Part shown: positions 27,721-37,886 of the stretch, in pieces
Position numbering within the stretch: position 1 is the first letter of the stretch
How the letters are laid out: each line of letters opens with the position of its first letter
Source: Oscillospiraceae bacterium
GTDB lineage: Bacteria; Bacillota; Clostridia; Oscillospirales; Oscillospiraceae
Reading direction: 5' to 3'
NCBI GenBank assembly: GCA_015068395.1
Contig: SVKP01000115.1
Span: 1 to 64,000 of the forward strand
Length of the DNA: 64,000 bases
Made by a program: the position numbers and the translations under genes
Notes under the pieces: model-generated
Told to the model about the DNA's origin: nothing
The model's database searches: none
The model's input: the letters and a program-made list of their open reading frames with translations, nothing else

Positions 27721-29217
27721 ATGTTTGAGAGAAAGATTTATCGCCCGGATATGTTGAAATGCGCCCTGTGTTCGGACGCGCCATGTTCCAAAGCCTGTGG
27801 GAAAATCGACTGTGCCGCGCTGCTTCGGAGCGTCTGGTTTGATGACGAAAAGGCCGCCGCGGCGCGTTTTCCCGGCGAGAATCCCTGCCTGAGCTGTTCC
27901 GCGCCCTGCGAGAGCGCCTGTGTCCGCGCGCTCGAGGTGCCCATCAAGGAGCTCATGACGCGCCTGCATGACGAGGTGAAGCCTGAACTCGAAATTGCCG
28001 CGCCGACGGACGAGAGTCTGCTTCGCACGGAGCTGTGCGGCGTGCCGCTGGAAAACCCGTTTTTGCTGTCCTCCTCCGTGGTGGCGAGCACCTACGATAT
28101 GTGCGCGCGCGCCTTTGATGCGGGCTGGGCAGGCGCGGCGTTCAAGACGATCTGCTCGCTCGATATCCACGAGGCGTCGCCGCGCTTCTCCGCCATCACC
28201 GGCGACAACGGCAGCATCATTGGCTTTAAAAACATCGAACAGCTCTCCGACCACAGCCTTGCGGAGAACATGGCAATCTTCCGCGAGCTCAAAAAGAACT
28301 ACCCGACGAAGTTCATCCTCGCCTCGCTGATGGGGCAGAACGAGCAGGAGTGGGAGGAGCTTTCGCGGATGTGCGAGGAAAACGGCGCGGACGCCGTCGA
28401 GTTGAACTTCTCCTGCCCGAACATGGCGGAGGGCGGCCTTGGCTCGGACATCGGACAGGTGCCGGAGCTGGTGGAGCGCTTCACCGCCGCGGCGAAACGC
28501 GGCTGCAAGATCCCGGTGCTTGCCAAGCTTACGCCGAACGTCGCGCGCATGAGCCCAGCGGCGGAGGCGGCGAAGCGCGGCGGCGCGGACGGTATCGCCG
28601 CTATCAACACCATCAAGAGCATCGCGGGCATCAACCCGCATACCTACGTTTCCGCGCCTGCGGTGCACGGCATGTCTGCCGTGGGCGGGTACAGCGGCAA
28701 CGCGGTCAAACCCATCGCGCTGCGCTTCATCGCGGAGCTGGGACAGAACCCGGCGCTCGCGGGGATGCATCTCTCCGCCATGGGCGGCGTCGAGAACTGG
28801 TCCGACGCGCTGGAATTCATTCTGCTCGGCGCGGGCAGCGTGCAGGTCACGACCGCGGTAATGCAGTACGGCTACCGCATTATCGACGACCTCAAGGCGG
28901 GGTTGAACTTTTATCTCGCGGAAAAGGGCTTCCGCAGCGTCGACGAGGCGCGCGGCCTGGCGCTTTCATCCGTCAGCGAGACGACGGACGTGCTGGAGCG
29001 CGACACGGTCATCTACCCCAAGTTTCACCGCGAGAAGTGCATCGGCTGCGGGAGATGCGAGATCTCCTGCGCGGACGGCGGGCATCAGGCGATCCGACTT
29101 GGCGAGGACCGCAAGCCGCGCCTCGACGCAAAAAAATGCGTGGGCTGCCACCTGTGCGTACTGGTCTGCCCGCAGCGGGCGATCACGTCCAGCCGCACTC
29201 GCGTTTCAAAGCCGTAA
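27721..29217 (+). CDS. PreA-like dihydropyrimidine dehydrogenase / dihydroorotate dehydrogenase-family ferredoxin protein
   Basis: ELNFSCPNM, AMGGVENW, two 4Fe-4S motifs (CIGCGRCEISC, CVGCHLCVLVCP). Confidence 0.88.
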   Translation: MFERKIYRPDMLKCALCSDAPCSKACGKIDCAALLRSVWFDDEKAAAARFPGENPCLSCSAPCESACVRALEVPIKELMTRLHDEVKPELEIAAPTDESLLRTELCGVPLENPFLLSSSVVASTYDMCARAFDAGWAGAAFKTICSLDIHEASPRFSAITGDNGSIIGFKNIEQLSDHSLAENMAIFRELKKNYPTKFILASLMGQNEQEWEELSRMCEENGADAVELNFSCPNMAEGGLGSDIGQVPELVERFTAAAKRGCKIPVLAKLTPNVARMSPAAEAAKRGGADGIAAINTIKSIAGINPHTYVSAPAVHGMSAVGGYSGNAVKPIALRFIAELGQNPALAGMHLSAMGGVENWSDALEFILLGAGSVQVTTAVMQYGYRIIDDLKAGLNFYLAEKGFRSVDEARGLALSSVSETTDVLERDTVIYPKFHREKCIGCGRCEISCADGGHQAIRLGEDRKPRLDAKKCVGCHLCVLVCPQRAITSSRTRVSKP

Positions 29218-29264
29218 ATGTCACTACACCTGACCGTAAACCTACTTTTTTTGGGGGGCTGCAT

Positions 29265-31463
29265 ATGAAACGCTGGAAGGGTATATTTTGCTTGTCTGCT
29301 TCACTGTTTGCCTGATTCCGTCACTCTGTCCAAACGTATTTGCAGCGCATGAGACCGTGATCCCATCTGCGGAGGCGCAGGCGTTTGCATGGGCAAGAGA
29401 GATGGGTATACTCGATGGGACGGATTACGACCCGGACGCCGCCGTGACGCGCGGGGAAGCCGTTACTCTTTTGTGGAGGGCAAGCGGAAGTCCGGCGCCG
29501 TCCGACATGGAGACGCCGTTTTCCGAGTCCGCGCGGGAGCCGTATCGCTCCGCGATCATATGGGCGTCGGAGAAGGGGATCGCGCGCGGAACCGGCGACA
29601 GGGGCTTTGATCCCGACGCACCGGTCACGCGTACGCAGATGGCGGCGTTTCTCTATCGAGCTGCGGGTGAGCCGGGGTGAGGCGCTGGTCGGACTGATGA
29701 ACACCGTGGGCTATGACGTTGCGATCCCCGGCAACCATGAGTATGACTATGGCATGGAGCAGTTTTTAAAGCTTACGGAGCTTGCGGAATATCCCTATAT
29801 CAGCTGCAACTTTACCAAAGAGGGCGAGACCGTATTTGAGCCCTATCTTCTCATAGAGGCGTCGGGCATGAAGCTCGCCTTTGTCGGCGTGACTACGCCG
29901 CGAAGCATCACTTCGTCCACGCCTGCTTATTTCCAGAACAGCGACGGCGAGTTTGTCTATGGCTTTTTGCAGGATGAGACCGGCGAGGGTGTCTATACCG
30001 CTGTGTAAAGCGCCGTGGATGCCGCGAGAGCGGAAGGCGCGGACTATGTCTATGTCATGGGGCACATGGGCATGGAAACGACCTGCGAACCATGGACCTA
30101 CGCGGATGTGATCGAACACACCAGCGGAATCGACGTGTTTCTGGACGGCCACAGCCACGATACGGAGCAGGTCGTGATGAAGAACAAAGAGGGCGGGAGC
30201 GTTGTGCGCTCCGCATGCGGCACGAAGCTTGCCTGCATCGGCTACAGCCTCGTTTCGCCGACGGATGGCGTCGTGGAAACCGGGATATGGAGCTGGACGA
30301 ATCCTGCCTGCGCTGCGGAAACCCTCGGCGTCAGGAATGAAGTCGGCGAGAAGGTAGACGCTGCAATGACTGCTCTGAGCGAACAGCTGGACCAGGTGGT
30401 CGCCCGCTCCTCCGTTCTGCTGACCCCTTACGGCAACCAGCTCTGCGTGTTGAACGTGACCGGTCAGCAGATATTGGACGCGTTGGAATGGGGATGCCGG
30501 AATCTTCCGGGTGAGAGCGCGGCGTTTATGCATGTGTCCGGCCTATGCTACGAAGCGGACGCCTCCGTCCCCAGCGGCTGTATTGCCGATGAAAACGGCA
30601 TGTTTGTCCAGATCGTGGGGACTCGCCGGGTGCGAAACGTCACAGTCGGTGGGGAACCGCTCGATTCCAAAAGAATATACTCGCTCGCGGGCGTGGATTA
30701 CATCCTGCTTGATGAGGGAGACGGCTTCTCGATGTTTTCCGACGCGGAGGTTTTGCTGGATCGCGTCAAGCTGGACAATCAGCTTTTGATCGACTACATT
30801 GTGGAAACGCTCGGCGGAGAGATTGGAGAGGGCTATACCGAGCCGACGGGAGAGGGCAGAATCAGGATCGCTTCCGAAGAGGCGAAAACCGCGCGCCGGG
30901 ATGCATCAGAGGATCTCCTGCTCGTCGTGGATTTTCAAAACGTCTGCCTTCCCGGCTACGACTGGGAATGCCCCGGAATGCCAGAGGCGATGAAGAACAC
31001 GATCAAGCTCTTGAATGCGTCAAATGCGCCAGACTATCTCCTGACCAGATACATCGCCCCAAGCGAACCGGTCGGGCGCTGGGTTCAGTACAACGAGGCG
31101 TATCGGGAGATCAACGAAAACCCGTTTCTCGCCGAGCTGCCAGAGAAGCTGAAGCCGTTCGCGGCGGAGGGAAAGGTCGTCGACAAATCGACCTACTCCG
31201 CTATGAAGTCGGAGCAGGTGCTTGCCGCACTGGAGGGGAAAAAGGCTGTCGTTTTGACCGGCGTGACTGCGGAGTGCTCTGTACTGGCAACCATGATGGA
31301 CGCGATCGACATGGGCTACGAGGTCGTGTATCTCTATGATTGCGTCGCCCGTCAGAGCGCGGAAGTGGACGCCAACGTCCTTGGGCTCGCGGAGCTCTAT
31401 ATGCCGATCCATACGACGATCATGAGCAGCGAGGAATATCTGTCCGCCATTTCGTCGAAGTGA
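29265..31463 (+). pseudogene. Decayed SLH - 5'-nucleotidase (metallophosphoesterase) - isochorismatase/cysteine hydrolase fusion
   Basis: MKRWKGIFCLSASLFA*, frame change to SLH ORF 29288-29680, frame change to GEALVGLMNTVGYDVAIPGNHEYDYGM, in-frame TAA near 30016 then SAVDAARAEGADYVYVMGHMG to 31463. Confidence 0.85.
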
Positions 31464-31501
31464 GGGTGCCTGACTTTGCCGTAACAACAGAAAAAAACAT
31501 G

Positions 31502-31537
31502 GAACATCCACAGGGTTTTCTGACCCGGTGGATGTTC
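31502..31537 (+). terminator. Rho-independent terminator
   Basis: GAACATCCAC/GTGGATGTTC followed by TTTAT. Confidence 0.75.
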
Positions 31538-31716
31538 TTTATATGGCAGGGGGAGTACCGAGGCAGCAAAGCTGCGGGCTGCATGGCATAAATGAGCCGG
31601 TATGAACGCCATATATGAAAATCCTACACATATATGAAAAAACATCCTGCGATTGAGCTTGAAAAGCACTCGATAGGGTGTTACAATATGAAATTGTGTG
31701 AAAGGGGGTCGCGGAC

Positions 31717-32478
31717 ATGGCTGACGCCAGGATACTCGCCGTCGCCGGGAAGGGCGGCGTCGGAAAGACCTCCGTTTCCGCCGCGATGGTGCGGCTGCTG
31801 GTCAGCGCTTACCCAAGCTCGCGCATTCTCGCCATCGACGCGGACCCTGCCGTGGGGCTTTCGACCGCGCTGGGCATCGAACCGGAGCAGACGCTGGACG
31901 ACGTCCGCCGGGAGATCGCCGACGAGGTCACGCAGCGCGAGGGCGGCGGCGTGAGCGACATACTGGAGAGCGTCGAGGGGCGGTTGCAGCGTGCCATGTT
32001 GCTCCGTCCGGGCTTTGACTTCTTCGCCATCGGCAGGCCGGAGGCAGCGGGCTGCTACTGTGCAGTCAACACCTATCTGCGTCAGGTCATCAGCCTGCTG
32101 ATCCACAAGTACGACTATGTCGTGGTGGACAGCGAGGCGGGCGTCGAGCAGGTCAATCGCCGCGTGCTGGAAAAGGTGACGCATCTGGTCTTTGTCACCG
32201 ACGCGAGCCGCAAGGGCACACAGGTTGTGCGGACGGTCAAATCCGTGGCGGACGAGCTGGTGATGTACGAAAAGTGCGGCGCGATCGTCAACCGCGTCAC
32301 GGACCCGGAGGCGATGGCGTATGTCGAGCTCGGGGACATCCCGCTGCTTGCCGCCATCGGAGAGGATCGGGAACAGACCGAATTTGACATTCTGGGCAAA
32401 AGCGTTTTCGACCTGCCGGACGGCGCGGAGATCCTGCGCGGCACGGAGCAGGCACTGAAAAAGTTGGAAATACTGTAA
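31717..32478 (+). CDS. cooC: CooC-like nickel-insertion ATPase (MinD/ParA family)
   Basis: VAGKGGVGKTSVSAAMVRLL, IDADPAVGLSTALGI, VVDSEAGVEQVNRR, C-x-C motif CYC. Confidence 0.85.
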   Translation: MADARILAVAGKGGVGKTSVSAAMVRLLVSAYPSSRILAIDADPAVGLSTALGIEPEQTLDDVRREIADEVTQREGGGVSDILESVEGRLQRAMLLRPGFDFFAIGRPEAAGCYCAVNTYLRQVISLLIHKYDYVVVDSEAGVEQVNRRVLEKVTHLVFVTDASRKGTQVVRTVKSVADELVMYEKCGAIVNRVTDPEAMAYVELGDIPLLAAIGEDREQTEFDILGKSVFDLPDGAEILRGTEQALKKLEIL

Positions 32479-32493
32479 GGAGGGCCGTTCACG

Positions 32494-32907
32494 ATGCACG
32501 AACATGAGCATGAGCACACCTACACGCATTCGCATCCGCACGAGCATGAGCCGGGCCACGAGCAGGAACATGAGCACTCGCACGAGCCGGGCTCCGCGCA
32601 CGACCATTCCCACGAGCATGACCACGAGCACACGCACACCTACACGCATTCGCACCCGCACGAGCATGAGCCGGGCCATGAGCAGGAGCACGACCATCCG
32701 CACAACCACGGCGACGTTTCGCCGAAGGAGCGCGCGCGGGCGCTGCTTGGCTATATGATCGAGCACAACGAGCACCATGCCGAGGAGCTTGCCGCGCTGG
32801 TCGACGTGCTGGATGGCAGCGCGCGCAAGCGCCTGCTGGAGGCAATCGGCAGCTTTGAGGCGGGCAACGTGCAGCTGCGCGAGGTGCTGGAGTTGATGGG
32901 GGAGTGA
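32494..32907 (+). CDS. His-rich metal-binding protein (CooJ-like)
   Basis: N-half HEHEHTYTHSHPHEHEPGHEQEHEHSHEPG; non-repetitive helical C-half. Confidence 0.75.
   Translation: MHEHEHEHTYTHSHPHEHEPGHEQEHEHSHEPGSAHDHSHEHDHEHTHTYTHSHPHEHEPGHEQEHDHPHNHGDVSPKERARALLGYMIEHNEHHAEELAALVDVLDGSARKRLLEAIGSFEAGNVQLREVLELMGE
32515..32696 (+). repeat. 120-bp-offset direct duplication in the His-rich gene
   Basis: CACACCTACACGCATTCGCAYCCGCACGAGCATGAGCCGGGCCAYGAGCAGGA at 32515 and 32635. Confidence 0.9.
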
Positions 32908-32910
32908 GCC

Positions 32911-33102
32911 ATGTGCCTTTCCAGCGTATATAAAAACGAGAAGACCCCGGAAAACCTGCTTGCCTCGGACGTTTCCACGATCGAGACGGAGGGCGGCACC
33001 GTGACGCTGACGGACCTGTTCGGACGCCGTGTCACGGTCGAGGGAACGCTCAAGCGCGCCGATCTGACCGGCGGCGTCGTAATCTTACAGGTCAATTCCT
33101 GA
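32911..33102 (+). CDS. cooT: CooT family nickel-binding protein
   Basis: 63 aa; MCLSSVYKNEKTPENLLASDVSTIETEGGTVTLTDLFGRRVTVEGTL. Confidence 0.85.
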   Translation: MCLSSVYKNEKTPENLLASDVSTIETEGGTVTLTDLFGRRVTVEGTLKRADLTGGVVILQVNS

Positions 33103-33148
33103 TTCTGTGTTCACCGCATTACAATAAAAAAAGAGGAGTTTGGTCATC

Positions 33149-34006
33149 ATGTATCGAATCGTAACCAAAAAGGCGCTGACGCCGACGCTCATTCTCATTG
33201 AGGTGGAAGCGCCGATGATCGCCAAGAAGGCGGAGCCGGGCCAGTTCATCATCCTGCGCGTGGATGAGGACGGCGAGCGTATCCCCATCACCATCCACGA
33301 CTTTGACCGGGAGAAGGGCACCGTGTCGATCATCTATCAGATCGTCGGCGCGACGACCGAAAAGCTCAGTCACAAGAACGAGGGCGACTATATTCAGGAC
33401 TTTGTCGGCCCGCTGGGCAACGCCACCGAGATGCCGGGCGTCAAGAAGGTCGCGGTCGTCGGCGGCGGCGTGGGCACCGCCATCGCGTTCCCGGTCGCCA
33501 AGAAGCTGCACGAATCCGGCGTGACGGTCGACCTGATCGTCGGCTTCCGCAACAAGGACGTCGTGGTGCTCGAGGACGAGTTCAAGAAGGCGTGCACCAA
33601 CTTCTTCGTCGGCACGGACGACGGCTCCTATGTCCGCAAGGCGCTCGTGACCGAGCTTTTGGAGGAGCAGATCCAGGCGGGCGCGAACTATGACGCTGTG
33701 TTCTGCGTGGGCCCGATGATGATGATGAAATTCGTCTGCAAGCTCACCGAGAAGTACAACATTCCCACGATGGTGTCCATGAGCCCCATCATGGTCGACG
33801 GCACGGGCATGTGCGGCGGCTGTCGCCTGACGCTCAAGGAGCCGGACGGCACCAGCGTGACGAAGTTCGCCTGCGTCGACGGCCCGGATTTCGACGGCTT
33901 CAAGGTCGACTGGGACGAGGCGGTCAAGCGCAGCCGCATGTACGGCGAGTGGGAGCGCAAGAAACACGAGGAGACCTGCAATCTCTTCAAGAAGGAGGTC
34001 AAGTGA
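33149..34006 (+). CDS. NfnA/SudB-like FAD/NAD-binding ferredoxin:NADP+ reductase subunit
   Basis: PGQFIILRVDEDGERIPITIHD, FCVGPMMMMKFVCKLTEKY, MCGGCRLTL 2Fe-2S cluster site. Confidence 0.9.
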   Translation: MYRIVTKKALTPTLILIEVEAPMIAKKAEPGQFIILRVDEDGERIPITIHDFDREKGTVSIIYQIVGATTEKLSHKNEGDYIQDFVGPLGNATEMPGVKKVAVVGGGVGTAIAFPVAKKLHESGVTVDLIVGFRNKDVVVLEDEFKKACTNFFVGTDDGSYVRKALVTELLEEQIQAGANYDAVFCVGPMMMMKFVCKLTEKYNIPTMVSMSPIMVDGTGMCGGCRLTLKEPDGTSVTKFACVDGPDFDGFKVDWDEAVKRSRMYGEWERKKHEETCNLFKKEVK

Positions 34007-34007
34007 G

Positions 34008-35396
34008 ATGCCTAACATGAGTTTGACGAAGAATCCGATGCCCTCTCAGGAGCCGGACGTTCGCAATAAGAATTTCCTTGAGGTCGCTCTCGGCTACACC
34101 GAGGAGCAGGCGCTTGACGAGGCGCAGCGCTGCCTCAATTGCAAGAACCCGCTGTGCGTCAACGGATGTCCCGTGAACGTACATATCCCGGAGTTCATCG
34201 CGAAGATCGTGGAGAAGGACTACGAGGGCGCGTATCAGGTCATCCATGAGACCTCGTCCCTCCCGGCGGTCTGCGGCCGCGTCTGCCCGCAGGAAACCCA
34301 GTGCGAGATGCACTGCATCCGCGGCAAGAAGGGCGACCCCGTCGGCATTGGCCGTCTAGAGCGCTTTGTCGCCGACTGGCACAATGAGCATGTGCAGGAG
34401 GCGCCCGCCAAGGTCGAGAGCAACGGCCACAAGGTCGCGATCATCGGCTCCGGTCCCGCGGGCCTGACCTGCGCGGGCGACCTGATCAAGAAGGGCTACG
34501 ACGTCACCGTGTTCGAGGCGCTGCACCTCGCCGGCGGCGTGCTGGTGTACGGCATCCCTGAATTCAGACTTCCCAAGAAGATCGTGCAGAAGGAGGTCGA
34601 CGGCCTCAAGGCGATGGGCGTCAAGTTCGAGACGAACATGGTCATCGGCCGCGTCGTCTCCATCGACGAGCTGATGGAGCAGTACGGCTTTGAGGCGGTG
34701 TTCATCGGCTCCGGCGCGGGCCTGCCGATGTTCATGCACATCCCGGGCGAGAACCTTTGCGGCGTGTACAGCGCGAACGAGTTCCTGACCCGCATCAACC
34801 TGATGAAGGCGTACAAGCCCGATTCCGACACGCCGCTCATGCCGCTTGCGGGCAAGAAGGTCGCGGTTGTCGGCGGCGGCAACGTCGCAATGGACGCCGC
34901 CCGCTGCTCCAAGCGCCTCGGCGCGGAGGTGTACATCGTCTACCGCCGCGGCATGGAGGAGCTTCCCGCCCGTCGCGAGGAGGTCGAGCACGCGGTCGAG
35001 GAGGGCATCATCTTCAAGACCCTGCACAATCCCATCGAGATCCACGGCAACGACAACGGCTACGTGTCCGGCATGACATGCATCCAGATGGAGCTTGGCG
35101 AGCCTGACGCCTCCGGTCGCCGCCGCCCGATTGAGATCAAGGGCAGCGAGTTTGAGCTGCCGGTCGACTGCGTCATCATGGCGCTCGGCACCAGCCCCAA
35201 CCCACTCATCAAGAACACGACCCCGGGCCTTGAGGTCAACAAGAAGGGCGGCATTGTCGTCAACGAGGCGGGTCTCACCTCCCACCAGGGCGTCTATGCC
35301 GGCGGCGACGCCGTCACCGGCGCGGCGACGGTCATCCTCGCCATGGGCGCGGGCAAGCTCGGCGCGAAGAGCATCGACGAGCAGCTCGCCAAGTAA
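34008..35396 (+). CDS. NfnB/SudA-like, GltD-family NADPH-dependent flavoprotein
   Basis: RCLNCKNPLCVNGCPVNVHIPEFI, CGRVCPQETQCEMHCIRG, GSGPAGLTCAGDLIKKGYDVTVFEA. Confidence 0.92.
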   Translation: MPNMSLTKNPMPSQEPDVRNKNFLEVALGYTEEQALDEAQRCLNCKNPLCVNGCPVNVHIPEFIAKIVEKDYEGAYQVIHETSSLPAVCGRVCPQETQCEMHCIRGKKGDPVGIGRLERFVADWHNEHVQEAPAKVESNGHKVAIIGSGPAGLTCAGDLIKKGYDVTVFEALHLAGGVLVYGIPEFRLPKKIVQKEVDGLKAMGVKFETNMVIGRVVSIDELMEQYGFEAVFIGSGAGLPMFMHIPGENLCGVYSANEFLTRINLMKAYKPDSDTPLMPLAGKKVAVVGGGNVAMDAARCSKRLGAEVYIVYRRGMEELPARREEVEHAVEEGIIFKTLHNPIEIHGNDNGYVSGMTCIQMELGEPDASGRRRPIEIKGSEFELPVDCVIMALGTSPNPLIKNTTPGLEVNKKGGIVVNEAGLTSHQGVYAGGDAVTGAATVILAMGAGKLGAKSIDEQLAK

Positions 35397-35415
35397 ACGA
35401 TTCCATCCCATTTCA

Positions 35416-35450
35416 AAATCTCCCTGTCGAATTCGATGGGGAGATTTTTC
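35416..35450 (+). terminator. Rho-independent terminator
   Basis: AAAATCTCCC ... GGGGAGATTTTT. Confidence 0.75.
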
Positions 35451-35461
35451 ATCAAAGGCTC

Positions 35462-35524
35462 TTGACAAGAAACTGTATTACTCGTATAATACGGTCAGAA
35501 ACCGTGTTAAGCGAGTGATACAGT
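35462..35524 (+). promoter_or_regulatory. Promoter overlapped by a long inverted repeat, probable GntR operator
   Basis: TTGACA-17-TATAAT; arms ACTGTATTACTCGTATAATACGGT / ACCGTGTTAAGCGAGTGATACAGT. Confidence 0.85.
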
Positions 35525-35546
35525 TTTTGCGCAGGGGGTGAGGCGC

Positions 35547-35933
35547 GTGATTTCCTTTGACGATTTCCGTGCGGAAGACGGCAGCCCGCTCTACTACCAG
35601 ATATTACGCCATATCCGGCGCGGGATCGCCTCCGGCGTGATCGAGGACGGGGACGCGCTGCCCTCTCGCCGGGTGCTGTCCGCCACGCTGGGGATCAACC
35701 CGAACACCGTGCAGCGGGCGTACCGCGAGCTGGAGGAGGAGGGACTGATTAGCAACCACTCCGGCGCGAAGAGCTATGTGGTGCTGAATAGCGCCGCGGT
35801 TGAGCGCGTGCGGCGGGAGCTGGTCGAAAGCGAAGCGCGGGCGCTGGTCGTTTCGCTCAAAAAATCCGGCGTCACAAAAGGCGAGGCGCTTTCGCTGGTC
35901 GATAAGCTTTGGGAGGAGGATGAGGAGGCATGA
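35547..35933 (+). CDS. GntR/YtrA-family transcriptional regulator
   Basis: PLYYQILRHIRRGIASGVIEDGDALPSRRVLSATLGINPNTVQRAYRELEEEGLI. Confidence 0.92.
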   Translation: MISFDDFRAEDGSPLYYQILRHIRRGIASGVIEDGDALPSRRVLSATLGINPNTVQRAYRELEEEGLISNHSGAKSYVVLNSAAVERVRRELVESEARALVVSLKKSGVTKGEALSLVDKLWEEDEEA

Positions 35934-36640
35934 GCCTGTTCGGTTTTTGGGCGCGGCGCTGCCGGAAATGGCTATTGTGGATCGTTGCGGTCATGGCGGC
36001 TGTGGAGACCGTGCTTTTTGTATGGGCAATATACCGTTCCATGGAGGGGCATTTGGAGCAGATCATAACGAACAGCGGCATGCCTCTCGTGGCGGCATGC
36101 GCGTTCTTCTCGCTGACGTCCGCTCTTTACACCATCGGCACGGACCGGGGCGCACAGTCGAGCTATACGCTGCGCCGCCTCGCGCTGTCGGAGCGAAGGG
36201 CGTTTTTCTGCCGCGCCGCGCATAATACGCTGTGCTACATTGTCCTCTGGGGCGCGCAGCTTGCCGTGGCGCTGGGTTTTTGCCTGCTGTGGAAACAGAT
36301 GCTTCCGAAGCTTTGGGGAACGCAGACGGTGCTGCTGGCGTTCTACCGCGTGCCGTTTTTGCACAATCTGCTGCCGCTGGGCGACTGGTATCTTTACCCG
36401 CGCAATCTCCTGTGGTTTACGGCGATTGGCTGTGCAACGGCGCGGGAGAAGAGGGGGATGCTCACTGCGATGTCGATTATGACCTTCCATGTTTTTCGAA
36501 TCGAAATGGGGTCTGTCCCTGGACTCGCCGTGATAGACATGGCGTTGGCGCTGCTCTGCATCGTGTGGTGCACGATCTACCCGGGCGGGGCGGAGGAGGA
36601 TACGGAAAAGGAGGCGGTCGCTAATGGCACGAAGGCTTGA
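35930..36640 (+). CDS. Multi-pass membrane protein, ABC-associated
   Basis: Hydrophobic; overlaps regulator stop. Confidence 0.7.
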   Translation: MSLFGFWARRCRKWLLWIVAVMAAVETVLFVWAIYRSMEGHLEQIITNSGMPLVAACAFFSLTSALYTIGTDRGAQSSYTLRRLALSERRAFFCRAAHNTLCYIVLWGAQLAVALGFCLLWKQMLPKLWGTQTVLLAFYRVPFLHNLLPLGDWYLYPRNLLWFTAIGCATAREKRGMLTAMSIMTFHVFRIEMGSVPGLAVIDMALALLCIVWCTIYPGGAEEDTEKEAVANGTKA

Positions 36641-37148
36641 CCTGTCCCGCTGTGTCCTGCCGGGGCAGGATGGACGCGCTGTGCTGCGCAGTCTGTCGTT
36701 CGGGCTGCCGGCTCTCGCGGCGCTGCTTCTTGTCCTGTTTGGGACAGATTACAGGGCGCAGCGACAGGCGGAGCTGGAGCGGTTTCGGTATTACGCCGAG
36801 TTTCCCGGTCGGATTTTGGCGGACCACGTCAACTACATCGGACTGCAGCCCTTCTGGACGCTGGCGGATCTCTATCTGCTTCCTGCTCTTGTGCTGGGCG
36901 TATGGCTGTTCTGCTTTGGCGCGGCGTCCAACTATCGGCGCTGCCGCTCCGGCGCGCGCTGCGACTACACGCTGCGCCGTCTGCGCGACCCGTGGGAGTA
37001 CCATCGCCGCTGCCTTGCGATGCCGCTGTTGGAGGCGTTAGCGTGTCTGCTGACATTTCTCCTGCTGACGGGGCTGTTCTACGCGATCTATCGGCTCTGC
37101 ACGCCGACGGAGCTGCTGCCGCCGGTGGGGCAGAGATTTTGGGGGTGA
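36624..37148 (+). CDS. Membrane protein, ABC-associated
   Basis: Several hydrophobic segments; overlaps preceding gene. Confidence 0.65.
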   Translation: MARRLDLSRCVLPGQDGRAVLRSLSFGLPALAALLLVLFGTDYRAQRQAELERFRYYAEFPGRILADHVNYIGLQPFWTLADLYLLPALVLGVWLFCFGAASNYRRCRSGARCDYTLRRLRDPWEYHRRCLAMPLLEALACLLTFLLLTGLFYAIYRLCTPTELLPPVGQRFWG

Positions 37149-37154
37149 AGTGCC

Positions 37155-37886
37155 ATGTTGGAACTCAAAAACGTCAAAAAAAGCTATGGAGCGAAGGAAG
37201 CACTCAAGGGCGTGGACCTTGCGCTGCCGCGCGGCGAGATCGTGGGACTGTTCGGCGAGAACGGCGCGGGCAAAACCACGCTGATGAAGTCGATCCTGCG
37301 CCTCGTACGCTTCGAGGGCAAAATCACGCTGGACGGGGAAAGCGTTGGGCGGAAGAACATTGAAAAGATTTCCTTCGCCACGAGCGAGCATTCCTTTTTT
37401 CCGGACCTGACGGCGAACGCGCACCGCGATTTCTACGCGGAGCACTTTCCGACCTTCCATGAAAAGCGCTTCCGTAGCCTGATGGAGTTCTTTGCCCTGC
37501 CTTCAAACAAAGCGCTCAAGACCTTTTCGACCGGGCAGAAGAACCAGTTCGAGGTCATTCTTGCGCTCTCGCAGGGCGCGGACTACATTCTCATGGACGA
37601 GCCGTTCGCGGGCAATGACGTGTTCAACCGCGAGGACTTTTACAAGGTGCTGCTGGGGCTTTTGTCCGAGAACGAGGCCGTGATGCTCTCGACCCACCTG
37701 ATTGAAGAAGTCTCGGACTTTATTGGCCGCGCGGTGCTGCTCCGAGATGGCGTCATCATTGGAGACGTGCAGACAGAGGAACTGGACGAGAGGGGAGAGA
37801 CGCTGCTGAACTATGTGAAGACCGCATACCACTACCGCGCCGACCGCGTGGCGAAGGCGCTGGACGGAATGGAGGACGAGGCATGA
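37155..37886 (+). CDS. ABC transporter ATP-binding protein
   Basis: Walker A LFGENGAGKTTLMKS; TFSTGQKNQFEVILALSQGADYILMDEPFAGND. Confidence 0.93.
   Translation: MLELKNVKKSYGAKEALKGVDLALPRGEIVGLFGENGAGKTTLMKSILRLVRFEGKITLDGESVGRKNIEKISFATSEHSFFPDLTANAHRDFYAEHFPTFHEKRFRSLMEFFALPSNKALKTFSTGQKNQFEVILALSQGADYILMDEPFAGNDVFNREDFYKVLLGLLSENEAVMLSTHLIEEVSDFIGRAVLLRDGVIIGDVQTEELDERGETLLNYVKTAYHYRADRVAKALDGMEDEA

Noticed and set aside
32489-32845. ORF opposite the His-rich gene
   Set aside because: Arg/Ala/His-rich mirror of the repeat; no independent support.
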